A stretch of DNA of 64,000 bases, from the NCBI GenBank assembly GCA_963678705.1, contig OY783205.1, forward strand, positions 186,001-250,000. Reading direction: 5' to 3'. The stretch is from Panorpa germanica. Its lineage: Eukaryota; Arthropoda; Insecta; Mecoptera; Panorpidae. The notes below the pieces were generated by a model, which searched no databases, had not been told where the DNA came from, and saw only the letters and a program-made list of their open reading frames with translations. Position numbers and translations under genes: made by a program. This document shows, one piece after another, positions 37,601-56,734 of this stretch (positions are counted from its first letter, which is position 1; each line of letters begins with the position of its first letter).

Positions 37601-40600
37601 TCTAAAAAGGTTTTATTTTATTATTTAAAAAAAGGTTTTGTTGGTTATGCTAATGTGCAAATAGGTTGATTTCTCTTTTAAAACTGTTATACGAGTATAT
37701 TACGTAACATTGATTACGTAGCCGTGTTTAGCGGGAATATATTATATCTAATGCGTTACTTTTTTTAAAATTGCATCCTTTGACGGAGGTCAGCTTCTCC
37801 ATTTTCGATGTCACACAATTAGTATTAAAGTATTTTATTTATACTTACTTAGTTTTTTTGTAATATTAAAAACTTTATGTGATGCTCAAGACAGCTGTAA
37901 GTTTGAACATGTCATTTTTGTGCATCTCTTTTACACTCTCTTGTATAAAGAGAAATAGCAAATAGTGAAAGAAGGTACAAGCATAACTTCGATGGATAGT
38001 GATTTTTAATAGTTGAACAATAGAGGGTCAAAATAATTATTTAATTGTTAATATCTCCTATATTATTGCGACTTATTAAACAATAATTGAACATTTGAGG
38101 TCCTGATAGCTAGCTTCATCGCATGTATTACGTTTTTGTAAAAATTAAGCATCCTTAATACCCAGTAAGCATTTTGGAGCATTTTAGAGTCAATTTGACA
38201 TCATATTGGAGATGCGTATGATTTTTTTGTCATGAAAGAGTTCATTTATAGTTCAGTTTCTCACAATCGTTCATATGAAATGTCTGTTTTATCGGCTACA
38301 GATGACGGAACCACTCCACCTGTCGGAATACAAATGAAGATAAAGTTGATGCGAACTATAATTGAAGTGAAATAGTGATAGAAAGGTCACTAAATAGGGC
38401 ACTTCACTAAATGTTTACTGGGTAACTCCATTCAAATAAAATTAATTTCGCAGACGCAGGTAGAAAATTACCACAGTGCCACATTTGCTAGCTTGTCACA
38501 AGCTAATTCTAAGGTTCATTTCATACTTCTAGCTGCTGTTATTTTCTACCTATATAATTTTCATTATCATATATTTTTCATTTTAGTGCTTCGAGCACTG
38601 GAGAGGTTTTATCGTACTCAGACAAGCAGACGATATTCAAATCTTCGTTCAACGTAATCTTTCCAACGAGGATAATAACTCACGGATGGAAAGGCACTCA
38701 GTATTCGGAACAATGTACTACGATCAAAGACGCTTACCTGGCAAGAGGGAATTTTAATGTGATTATAGTGAACTGGAGCAAAGGAGCAGGCCGGAGTGAT
38801 TACCTACAGTGTGTGGATGAGGTCAAGCCCACTGGAGAAATGGTAGCCGCCTTTATTTACAAATTGATCCACCTCACAGAAATCAGAGCGTCGAATATTC
38901 ATTTAGTAGGATTTGGCTTAGGTGCTCACGTCATGGGGATTGCCGGACGCTTGATCAACAAGTTCTCTGGGCAGGCCATTCATACTGCGTACGGTGAGTT
39001 ATTTAACTCTTGTTTCTAGATTTCAAAGTCCGTGAAATGCGTTAAATGCGTCATCGAACCGTGCATTTTGGGGAGGCATTTGCATTTCTTTTCTTTCTGC
39101 ATGATGTAAACGAGTCAAAACTGAATTAAATTTAAATTTATGGGCTTTGTAGCGTCCCAATTCGAATGTCCATTGAATGTGATACAAATTATTTATGTAT
39201 TATTTATAAAAAGTTATTAATAAAAATTGCAAATAATATTATTATCTTATCTTAGGTACCAAAGTTATAGCCCTTATACAAAATTTTAACTTTCTATCCC
39301 ACTTTTTACCCTCGGCAAAAACCACCCTAATTTTCTCAACGCCCCTTTTATCAATTTTTATAAAATATGTAAGCATTATAAATACCTTAACACACATGCA
39401 AAAATTTCAACTTACTATCTTTTACGATTTAAAAGTTAAACAGCAAAAGATAAGATTTTTCTTTTTTACAAAATTACGGGTTCCCAATAAATTCAAAGGT
39501 AAACCTGAGAATGCCAAAAGTCTTGGCATTTTTTTCTCTACGAAATAGGCAATTTTCATAAAGATGCGTGCAACCGTTTTCGAGACACCATACAAATCGC
39601 GTAAACATATAAACTTTCACTTAGAACATTATTTTAAGACAACGTTGGAAAATACATTAAATTTCATGAAGTCATCCGATGAAGGCATTGCACTGCACGA
39701 ATGTTCACGCGAATATTTCCTTTCAAGTACAATTATATACTCGTACTTTCGTAAGCATGTTGTTACATTGTCAATTGACACTATTATTTTTTTAATTATC
39801 TTAAAGTCAATGGAATTTAAAATTAAAATTTCTGTTTTGCCACTTAATTTGTAGCCATATTTTTATCGTTGCCGAATTAGTATTAAAGTCTGTAGAATAA
39901 GCATAAGTATTAAATTTTATTTATCTTTTCTTACAACTCTTATATTATCAAAACTTAATGTGTTGCTCGAAACATCTGTAAGTGGTATATGACGCTTGAG
40001 TATACATTCTAACGCATCTCTTTTACACTCTGTTGAATAATAAAGACGACAATTCATACTAGAAGGAAGATAGGAAACACACATGAATGTTTAGTATTTC
40101 CTTTTTATAAAATGTGATACGCTTCAGTCGTGCTTCACAAAAATGACTATTGCAAATATTAATATATGCTAAATAATTGCGAGTCCAGATAGCTATATCA
40201 TGGTTAAAACATGGTTTCAAGCCCTTTATATCATTTTAAATATAAATAATCATACACAAAATATCGTTTCAGGACTAAATCCATCCGGTCCAGGATTTGA
40301 TAAAAAAGATATAAATAATATGATTTATACCGACAGTGCAAAGTATGTTGAAATACTTCATACAGAGATTGACTATGCCGGCATTAAAGAGGCCTTGGGA
40401 ACAGCTGACTTCTATGCCAACGGTGGAAGGAATCAGCCGGGATGCACAGCAACAAGTAAGTTCATATTTATCAAGGTCACAACACGATTAGTAAATATGA
40501 ATGTGTTTTTGTTAGCCTCACATTGTTATTTATGTTCATGTATGTCTTGTAACCTTACTCCAGGGGTAAAAGTACAGGAGTTTTAAAAAAAAGGAAAAAT

Positions 40601-42676
40601 AAGTAGCTTCATTTTATCAGTGGTATAAAGTAAGTACTGTTTACTGCATCGAGTGAACGTTTCATAGTTTTCTAACTTTAATTGGTGTTCTAAGGTCCGC
40701 ACTACTCGTATCAAACGCATTGGCTTCATTGAATTAATATTGGTGGATTTTGTTCTTCATTACTATAGTCACACAGCATTTGCATACAACACCAGAAAAT
40801 AAAGGGTCCTCAGACAATGGGCTGGGTCTCCTCAATAAAGACCTCAGACAATTACACGTTGAATAAAGAAAGTGACGCCATTAACACTGCATACGCCTAC
40901 TCATGTTACATTTAATAAATTAAGTAATATCACAAATTTCAATTGTGTTGTTCAAATTGACTGTAAAGAAGAAAACAATTCAATTTTCCTATATGAATAA
41001 GTTAACCTCAATACTCCATCTGATCATTATCTTTTTCAGCATGCAGTCATTCCAGGTCAGCGGAACTTTTTGTGGAATCAATCACCACTGACAAAGCTTT
41101 CGAGGCGTTTTCATGTACGGACTTCGAGTCCCTTGTGAATGTTGGTAAATGTGTCAAGGGAACGAACAAGGAATTTCTCGGCTACTTAGATGGAGGCTGG
41201 ACATCTAATTATCACCTTTCATCCAGGTAAAATTATCAACAAGAAAAGTATTTTAAGATTTATAAATAAATACAACAATAAATACATTTGTCAATAAAAT
41301 CGGCAGTTAGGGGCGAGTGAGAGCTATAATTACTCGTATATAAAACATGTATATTAGTAAGATAATGCAAGAAAAAGGTGTTATATAAACGTAAATATTA
41401 ATTAAATAGATTTTAAATATTATGTTATGCAGAGATGTGCACAAGTGCTTTTCAAAAGCATTTAAATACAAAATGCAAATACCTTGTTTAAAATACATAT
41501 TTTGTATTTTGTATTTAAATACTAACATGAAATTTATTTTTTATTTGGTATTTGAAATAGGAAATAGGTTTGTAAAAATTTTCAAATAAAATATAAAATT
41601 CTATACTCTTAAAGGATATTTAAATACAAAATAGAAAATAGGTATTTACTATTTTGTATTTGCATTTTGAGTATATGTATTTTGTTTGTGTAGGCACTGC
41701 TTTCAATTTCGATGGCCCGAGCGCGCCTAATACGGCATTAGACCTCTCTTACACTACAACCATTTTCTTGTGACTTTGCGCTAGGATGTAGTCGCATTAG
41801 CACACTTTTTCATGCGACGTATTTATTTTAATTTTTATTAATACACCACTGCGTGTATTCATAATTTTGTTCATACGTCTTGACATCAAAGATCCACATT
41901 ACAATCTACTCAGAGTTGCATAGATCCGGATATTAGTGGGATACATATTCGTACATAACTTAAGCTGTACCAAGAGGCTGTCTTTTATATTTGGAGCTAA
42001 AGGAGAGGGGGAAACGATACAGATATGTTGTACGTACAGTACAGTACTGACGATGCGGTGGTGTATTAATAAATATTAAAATAGAAAGTCCATTTCATGA
42101 TAAAGTGTATTAACGTGAAACGTCTCGAATATACTCTACTCAAAATTTGTCAATTGCAGTGTGAGACGCGACTTACATATTATTTACAAACACAGGATGC
42201 ATGATTGAAATAAATTCAAATGACAAGGTAACATATGGATCAGGCGTATGCAGCATGTCGCCGTTTAAATTGATTTGTGATCATTTATTTTGTTAAAGAT
42301 TAATTTTGGGGCCATTCTATTAATGGAGGCCTAAAGCGCTTTCCGTTTATTTAACATAGCATAGGCGGCACTAGCTAAAATAGAGAAACTACCACGGTTA
42401 ACGCCTGTGCCTTATGAAACCTTTCTATCACTGGCGCACCTTTTACAATTTAAAAATACAATTTTGTTTATTATGCTGTCTAATTCTTCCAGTTCTTTTC
42501 GGTATAACGACAACATATACTACTTTCAAACTGGGGAGGCATCACCATTCAGTGGAAATGTTCCAGAATACAACGATGACGGCAAAATAATAACTGCTCT
42601 ACAAACCCCTGAAACTGAATTCCCCGGTGGAAATAATCCATCTGACGGACCAATAGAACCAGTGCCGACGGCTTAG
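34640..42676 (+). CDS. Secreted lipase-family protein, catalytic residues replaced
   Basis: Six coding exons: 34640-34682, 37222-37369, 38587-38993, 40273-40455, 41040-41226, 42493-42676. All are GT-AG and in phase, giving 383 aa. The first exon encodes a signal peptide (MWNILLLIITG), so the product is secreted. The fold is the pancreatic lipase/phospholipase A1 type: ITHGW oxyanion segment (H96), nucleophile elbow, YGLNPSGPGF, DFYANGG and CSHSR. In active members the elbow is GxSxG; here it is GFGLG, with Gly (codon 38915-38917) at residue 174 in place of Ser. The usual GLDP Asp is Asn202. Only the catalytic His264 remains. The protein should therefore not hydrolyse lipids and may bind lipid, sugar or a partner, as yolk-protein relatives do. 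The AGs and donors are clean, with no stops or frameshifts, so this is a gene and not decay. An alternative ATG at 37170 is discussed in the rejected list. A polyadenylation signal follows at 42724. Confidence 0.9.
34878..35082 (-). mobile_element. tRNA-derived SINE
   Basis: The minus strand reads 'acaattggcgaaagccttga' (A-box region), 'cttcaagttagattccc' (B-box region), the body 'gttatattttttgagtttgg' and the tail 'gaggccacgacacc'. It lies in the first intron of the lipase-like gene. Confidence 0.6.
35662..35955. mobile_element. MITE with GGCA-rich inverted ends
   Basis: 'aaggcatggcacactgcacg' at the left is the near reverse complement of 'cgtgcagtgtgcaatgcctt' at the right. A related terminus, 'gaaggcattgcactgcacga', occurs at about 39680. 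The minus-strand frames inside (35583-35837) show no domain I recognise. Confidence 0.6.
36625..37100 (+). mobile_element. Dispersed repeat family B, long copy
   Basis: It joins the segment seen at 23762-23915 to the one seen at 32825-33110 and continues to 'ttaattgttaatatctccta'. The same succession is seen in reverse at 62560-63075, so the family unit is at least about 475 bp. It lies in intron 1 of the lipase-like gene. Confidence 0.65.
38161..38422. mobile_element. CCCAGTAAACA MITE, copy 2
   Basis: 262 bp, the same length as the copy at 19655-19916 and nearly identical to it. It starts CCCAGTAAGC and ends TTTACTGGG, flanked by TA on both sides. It lies in the intron before the third lipase coding exon. 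Confidence 0.85.
39245..39632 (-). mobile_element. Dispersed repeat family A, reverse copy
   Basis: 'aggtaccaaagttatagccc', 'tttaccctcggcaaaaacca' and 'gtttatatgtttacgcg' (reverse) mirror 6338-6830. It sits in the intron after the third lipase coding exon. The frame at 39564-39854 starts inside it and is not a gene. Confidence 0.6.
41430..41699. mobile_element. AT-rich hAT-like MITE with TTTGTATTT repeats
   Basis: The start CAGAGATGTGCACAAG and the reverse-complemented end CAGTGCCTACACAAAC are similar. The interior consists of repeated 'tttgtattttgtatttaaat' units in both orientations. No matching 8-bp flank is evident, so the hAT assignment is tentative. It lies in the last lipase intron. 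Confidence 0.45.
41750..42155. mobile_element. Inverted-repeat element, family K
   Basis: 'gcggtggtgtattaataaat' near 42054 is mirrored by 'tttattaatacaccactgc' near 41835, and the flanking 80-90 nt arms also pair imperfectly (for example 'agtgtattaacgtgaaac' against 'tgcattagcacacttt' reversed). A related segment occurs at 48955-49100 in an alanyl-tRNA synthetase intron. Confidence 0.5.
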
Positions 42677-42723
42677 GAGAAGGAGCGCCTCCATAGACGG
42701 AACAGCAGAAGCATCAGCGAGGG

Positions 42724-42729
42724 AATAAA
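42724..42729 (+). terminator. Polyadenylation signal of the lipase-like gene
   Basis: AATAAA lies 48 nt after the stop codon, in an AT-rich context. Confidence 0.5.
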
Positions 42730-44899
42730 TTAACACAAAAATCTACTAAATCTAATATTTCTACGAAACATTTTTGTAAAATATAAACTTCATTCAAGTA
42801 GTTATGGCGCAGTGGTTTTGTTTTATATATTAGAAAATATAAAATTTATTATGTGTTTAAATTGTTGTCATTATGTTTACTACTTTAAATAAAAATTAAT
42901 TATGAAATTACTAATTGCTCTTGCTGTGTTACTATGCACCTTGTAAAATAAAGTATATCATTATTCAATTATCAACAATTAGCATTAAAATTTAAGTCGG
43001 TTGACCATTTCATTATTAAAATATAAGACAATGAGAAGTTGAATACTCGAATACTTCTTTACAACATTCCTTTCAAGATGTGGGATTTTCTTATTTGATT
43101 TGTAAATTAAGTAACAAAGTTAGCCTATATAAGAAATGTCTACTAGCACAATTGTTTCACTCGGCAAAAATCGCACAAATAAATTTTTTTAATTTTAAAT
43201 TTTATTTTATGAATTAGATACTCAATTTTTTACTACATAATCGGAAGATCCCTATCGGGCTCCCTAATGATGTTGCATTTTTAATTTTAGTTAAAATATG
43301 AATCTCTGAATTTCTTGAAATAACTGAAGATTATGCTCTTATTAAATATTTCGCTTTTTATTTTACCTTGAGATATTTATTCTTGAAATAAAAGAAGATT
43401 AAAAATGATGATAATGTTGTATTTTTAATTTTAGCAAAAGATGTAAAGAAGGTAAAAGAAAACAGATTTTGAAATGTTTGTAACAATAGATATTTGTAGT
43501 TTGTACAAGATTAACAGATGTTTTTAGTTATTTTTCTAAAAGTAATTGTTTAGCAATAATTTAAACATAAATGCATTATCTATTTGTATTATGGATGACC
43601 ATTATTACATAGTTTATAAAGTACAACGCCTGATCGGTATGCAAATGCTGATCAAACATTGAAAACATTATTTTTTGAAATGATTATTTGAGATGAAAAA
43701 AGGATATACTCTTGTTAAAAAAGATGAAAATGTTGTAGTTTTAATTTTAATAAAAGTAAGATTTTTTGCATTTCTTGAGATAAAAGAATGTTCAAAATGT
43801 ATGCGTTATTTGCCAACTTTTTTTTAAAATATTCAATTTTTTTATTTGATTTGTAAATTTGGTAATTTAAGCTATATAACAAATTTCAACTTTCTAGCAC
43901 AATTTTTACCCTCGGCAAAAACCACCCTCGTGTTCCTAAATAATTCAACTTTTGTAATGTACTCAACTTTTACACAATCCAAAATTTTTCTCCATACTTC
44001 CTTACCGCATGAGGCTCTTTACCTTGGAAAACTAAAAGCTAAATTCAGACTTTTTACACAATGAATAATACTACAACCATCTTTGTAAATTTATTTATTT
44101 TACATAAAATATGACTTATATTTATATATAAAATATTTGTTACTAATTCAACATGTAATATACATATATAATATATACAATATCACACAGTTATGAAGAA
44201 ATTCAAAACAAATAAAAAAACATTTGAATACATAAATTACAGATATACAAATGTCACATTCAATTCAAACAACTACTAATATGTTACAAATCACAAAGTC
44301 ATCAAACCCAAGCAAGGTCCTGACATTCCTTGCCATTCCTATAAATAAAACCTTATTATTAATTTAAGTTTAGTTATTAAATTTCGTACCTCCGCAAGTT
44401 GTGACAACAATGTGTGAACAATGGACAATAATTAATGGAAGACCGTTTCGCCACTTTTACCAACAGTAAAGAAAATTATAAACAACTGCAGCGCTAGACT
44501 AACGGTTTTAATTTACGCGTTTATTATGCGTCATCATTATGATTGAATAAACCATTTCAATGAAGCTATTCAAAATATACAACTTAGTAGGGAAATAAAG
44601 AACCACTAAAAAACAGAAAAGAAGAACAAGTCCTAACGAGACTTACATCTTAAAGAGCAAACGACAACCATTTTATAGCACGTGCATTAAAGAAATAAAC
44701 GTGTAACACCTCCTGCTACAATATAACAAATTTAACTAAATAAGACATTCCTCTCATTTTAATGGTCTACTCATAAATATTAGGTTCAGTTTATGAAATC
44801 ATGCATCGTTCGTCAGTAATATACTTTATTAAATAATAATTAACTTCTTTATTAAATATAAGTTTTTATATTTAATATAATTATTTTTATTTCTTTATA

Positions 44900-45080
44900 A
44901 AATGTTGGCAATTTTTCTGGTGTCGTGCCTTCATATATGTGGGCTAAGCCGCTGTCTGATAAGTTTGTGATTATATATGTACATAATCAATTTAACGTGA
45001 TAACAACCCAACCCAGAAAATATACCTCAGGTTCGAGGATCGAGGTAGTCAATGTCAAGCATCAATACTCTATGTAATAT
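44900..45080 (-). mobile_element. tRNA-derived SINE, diverged
   Basis: 'gtgtcgtgccttcatatatg', 'aagccgctgtctgataagtt' and 'aggttcgaggatcgag' follow the order of the SINE copies at 34878 and 61853 on the minus strand. Confidence 0.5.
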
Positions 45081-45634
45081 TAAATCTAAGAAGGTCTTGC
45101 TTTAATATTTTATATGATTATCCTAATGAGCAAAAAGGTAGACTTATTTTTCAAAAAATCGAAAAATAGATCACAAAATTATATATAGTCACAATTGTTT
45201 TTCGGCAAAGTAAATTCTATCTTATCACAATTGCTTTGCGGCAAGATCAATTGTATCCAGTCACACATTAACGTGAACGAAACAGTATAGTAAAAACTTT
45301 GTGTATAACTTTCAAATCATTGACATAAAAATGTTATGTAAAAATAACTCTTTAAAAACTATTCACTAATTCTCGTTACGTAAACCATAAAGTATTTTGT
45401 ATAATATTTACATTTAACTTTATCTGTCTACCACTAAAATTAGTTAAAGCGAAAAACCATAAAATTAGGAAGACTTGTCACTAAAACCGTGAAACAGAAA
45501 ACTAGTAGATAAAACATTTAAATGATGCACATAAACACACTACCAATATTTGATGTATGCCGTAATGTTTGTCGAAGTATGTATTACTATAACTATACAT
45601 TTAAAATTAAAAAGCAAAGAACTTAACCTGAATA

Positions 45635-53606
<7,972 letters not shown>

Positions 53607-53906
53607 ATTTAAAGGTTAGAAATTCAAATTAACCGGTTTAAATTTAGATAAATTTTGAATTAAGATTACGTTTACAAATGATGAATAACATTTAATTTTT
53701 TAATGAATTAGGAGAATTTTTTATAATTTTGAAAGTTGTGTTTTGAAGTTCCTATTGCATTTTTGTTATTTTAATTTAACAACTAACGTGAAGTAACACT
53801 CAAAACATTACACAATATCATCTGGTATCACTATTGCCAACATAGATTTTAATTAACCGCATCTTTAACATACAACTTAAATAAAATTTGAAGGTAATAA
53901 AATACT

Positions 53907-53912
53907 TTTATT
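53907..53912 (-). terminator. Polyadenylation signal candidate of CLP1
   Basis: AATAAA on the minus strand, about 150 nt past the CLP1 stop and before the alanyl-tRNA synthetase ATG. The 458-bp gap between the two genes (53607-54064) holds nothing else recognisable apart from the presumed AlaRS-m promoter. Confidence 0.4.
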
Positions 53913-54064
53913 TTTATCTTATTTACAAATCGTATAAATCAGCTTCATTAATTAAAAGAATACATTAAATCAATTATAATTATATACTTATATGTAATAT
54001 CGACAAATATTAAAATCTACTCTCAAATCTACTTAAAATCTAATAGGTAACAGAGAATATAATT

Positions 54065-55834
54065 TTAATGACTATCCATAAATTGAATATCTGATAACAA
54101 TAAAATAGTCTTAGGTAAAGGTCTTGGTTGTGGAGATAATACAGTGAAAACTTGTCTGTCCATGTCGACATTGGTTCTGAAAACAAAATTGTAAGCTTAG
54201 TCAACAATTAAATTATTTACGAGGTACTTCTTACTACATTAAAAAATACTTACACGCAAATAAAACCAGCAATATTTGTTTGTAGTACTTCGTCGTCAGC
54301 ATTTTCTGCAAAACTAACAGCTAAAATGTGATGCAAAATAGCAGGAGTAACCGGAACGGGAACAAGCTTTAGCATATAATCCTGTACTTTCTTCCCAACT
54401 GGCATACAAGAATCTGGTAAAACAGGTGCTCCAATCTGAATATATTAAAACGATAGTTACGCGTTAGTTACACCTGTTCAACAAAGATTATTTTACAATA
54501 AATGATTTAGTTCGCACCTTATAAATTCGAGCCTCACTGCATTTAACATCAAAAGAATGTGGATACAATGAAGTTCTGTTTCCATAAAAATAATCTCGGA
54601 CCCTCATATCCCGGGCTTCTGTTCTGTAGCTTTGACTCCTTTCTACAACCTAATGAAATAATAACATGTTTATTAATATGGTGACTTGATTACTTTTTAA
54701 ATAATAAATCAATTAGAGAAAATACTTACACCACCACTTTTTGGTAAAATAACAACTTTTACAAATGATGGTAAGTCTCGAACAAGTTCGTTATAAAGCC
54801 TTTCTTGGTCTAAGACTAATATCACGTCAACTTCAAAAGCTGCAGCAGTGTGCTTCAGTTGCTTGTAGCCGTCTCCTTTGACCCACCCGCAGGTGTTAAT
54901 TATTAATCCCGAACTATTTGCTGTAATTAAAAATAATAAATTAGCACTTCAAAACAATGCTGCTAATGGATATGCTATCAAGAATAATGAAATAAATGAT
55001 ATTTACATTTCTTGTTAACCACAAGACGTTCAAATATAACTGTGGCTAATCTAGACACGGATGTGTTGTAAAGTTGCATATTGGTGGACGGACTCTTGTG
55101 TCCGAAGTTGTAAATGAGTGGTGCTTCTTGTGAGAAACCTTCCTCAATTGTAGCAGGTCGCTCCACCAGCACGGCACCAATGGTTCCAGGGATGGAGATC
55201 TGTCCTTGACCGACATCAAGATCTACCATAATCGGAGTGCGATTTGTTCTCACTGCCCAATTTAGTAACAGCCGACAGACAGTAGATTTGCCTACATCAG
55301 TTGGACCTACTACCATACAAATGGGCCCCCTACTTGCTTGGCCATCATCTGCAGCTATTCGTTGCTGCTCCAATGCCACATGACAGTTTAAGTACTGTAT
55401 CTAAACATAATAAATTAAAAACAATAAGGTTAAGTAAATAAAAGAGTACGATATTATGGATATGTCAAATATAATTTACCATAGGAGTATCTTTCGCAAC
55501 ATAGCTAACATCTGTTTTTCCATGCAATTCGACACAAGCTCCATGCCAGGAAAATACTGCTACTTTTGCACCTGAATGAAATTCGTAACGCTTTCCTAGA
55601 ACTAGTTCGGTTCCAAACAATTCAGCTAAACCAGATTTCAACTGTTAAAAAAATAGTAGAATAATCATATAACACGATATTAAGTTACAAAAGTATATTA
55701 ATAATAGGTATTTGTTACTCTCTTACCACTAATGTGACTTTTTCATTTTTAGATTCTATTTCAAATCGTAATTCCGTATCTGCCTCTAATTTAAACTCCT
55801 GTACATTTTCATCCTTTGTAAGTTCTTCTGTCAT
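54065..55834 (-). CDS. cbc: Polyribonucleotide 5'-hydroxyl-kinase Clp1
   Basis: Seven exons in coding order: 55727-55834, 55480-55641, 55007-55400, 54730-54920, 54518-54649, 54254-54435, 54065-54176. All are GT-AG with consistent phase, giving 426 aa (human CLP1 is 425). The N-terminal beta domain (36 residues of exon 1 plus exon 2) precedes the kinase core. The P-loop is GPTDVGKST (residues 122-130, Lys128), the Walker B-like stretch is DLDVGQGQ (Asp152 region), and INTCGWVKG and [11 protein letters not shown] follow. The C-terminus is [13 protein letters not shown]. Clp1 belongs to the pre-mRNA 3'-end cleavage factor and the tRNA splicing endonuclease complex in the nucleus, and phosphorylates RNA 5' ends. 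The Drosophila gene is called crowded by cid (cbc). All key residues are present. The 5' end faces the THAP gene, with a fold-back transposon starting 246 bp upstream of the ATG. Confidence 0.98.
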
Positions 55835-56079
55835 TTTGTAATTTAAATGTAACTGTACACAATCCACATAAAAAGTGTAAATATAACCTCAAATTTATTT
55901 AAACTTTATTAAAACAATATTCAACACAATTTAAAAAAAATTGAGTAATGTTTATTTTTACATATGAAAAATAATATCTAATTTTTTAAACAAGTCAAAA
56001 GTAACGACAAACTAAATATAACGAGTTCGTAATTATTGAAAATTCGTATAACACACTAACGCACACTCACCAAGACTCA

Positions 56080-56547
56080 CAGGGTACCCTCACTTAGTGT
56101 ACAATGGTGTACAATTCATCAATGTCGCTTTAGGCGCCATAAGTCGCCATTTTTGGAATAGTGAACTAAGATGCTCGGCGACTGAACATTTGAAGGGAAT
56201 GAAGGGTGAAGGGAGTGCACTGAGCTAAAGTTCAGTGCAGTTCAGTGATACCACATATTAAAACATAATATTTATATATATACATAAATATATATTATTA
56301 TTGTAGTATTATTTTGTGTTTTGCTTTGTATCACTGTGTATACAATTATTTGCATTTGTTTAGTACTATACAAAAATATTATGTTTTAATATGTGGTATC
56401 ACTGAACTGCACTGAACTTTAGCTCAGTGCACTCCCTTCACCTTTCATTCCCTTCAAATGTTGAGCCGCCGACCATCTTAGTTCACTATTCCAAAAATGG
56501 CGCCTAAAGCGACATTGATGAATTGTACACTAAGTGAGGGTACCCTG
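56080..56547. mobile_element. Fold-back MITE between two divergent genes
   Basis: A 468-bp element made almost wholly of two inverted arms, 56080-56273 and 56374-56547, around a 100-bp AT-rich loop. The ends read CAGGGTACCCTCACTTAGTG and its complement. The flanks are AAGACTCA (56072-56079) and AACACTCA (56548-56555), an 8-bp target duplication with one mismatch. An 8-bp duplication fits hAT or P superfamilies; the CAGGG start favours hAT. The left arm has about 20 extra nt, including a local 'tgtacaatgg' duplication. A transcript through it would form a hairpin of about 170 bp. It occupies most of the space between the CLP1 ATG and the THAP gene ATG. Confidence 0.88.
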
Positions 56548-56734
56548 AACACTCACAAAAAAGATCTCCGTACAAGTGGTTTGTGTTCCGTACACAAACA
56601 CGAATTTTTTCACTCTAGTAGCAATAAATAATATACAATAATATACATTATTTAAATATTTTTAAATATTCTTTGATGATGTATACGATTGTTAATTGTT
56701 ACTAATTGAAATATTTTCCAGTAGTACTTCTAGA

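Larger units (their letters stand above)
42677..45634. other. Convergent intergenic region
   Basis: This lies between the 3' ends of the lipase-like gene (+) and the alanyl-tRNA synthetase gene (-). It contains three loosely repeated 'aatgttg.atttttaatttta' segments (43268, 43406, 43727), a scrap of family A at 43868-43935 in reverse and a SINE at 44900-45080. Nothing coding is supported. Confidence 0.65.

Noticed and set aside
39564..39854. 96-codon frame downstream of a lipase exon
   Set aside because: It starts inside a reverse copy of repeat family A and shows no lipase residues.
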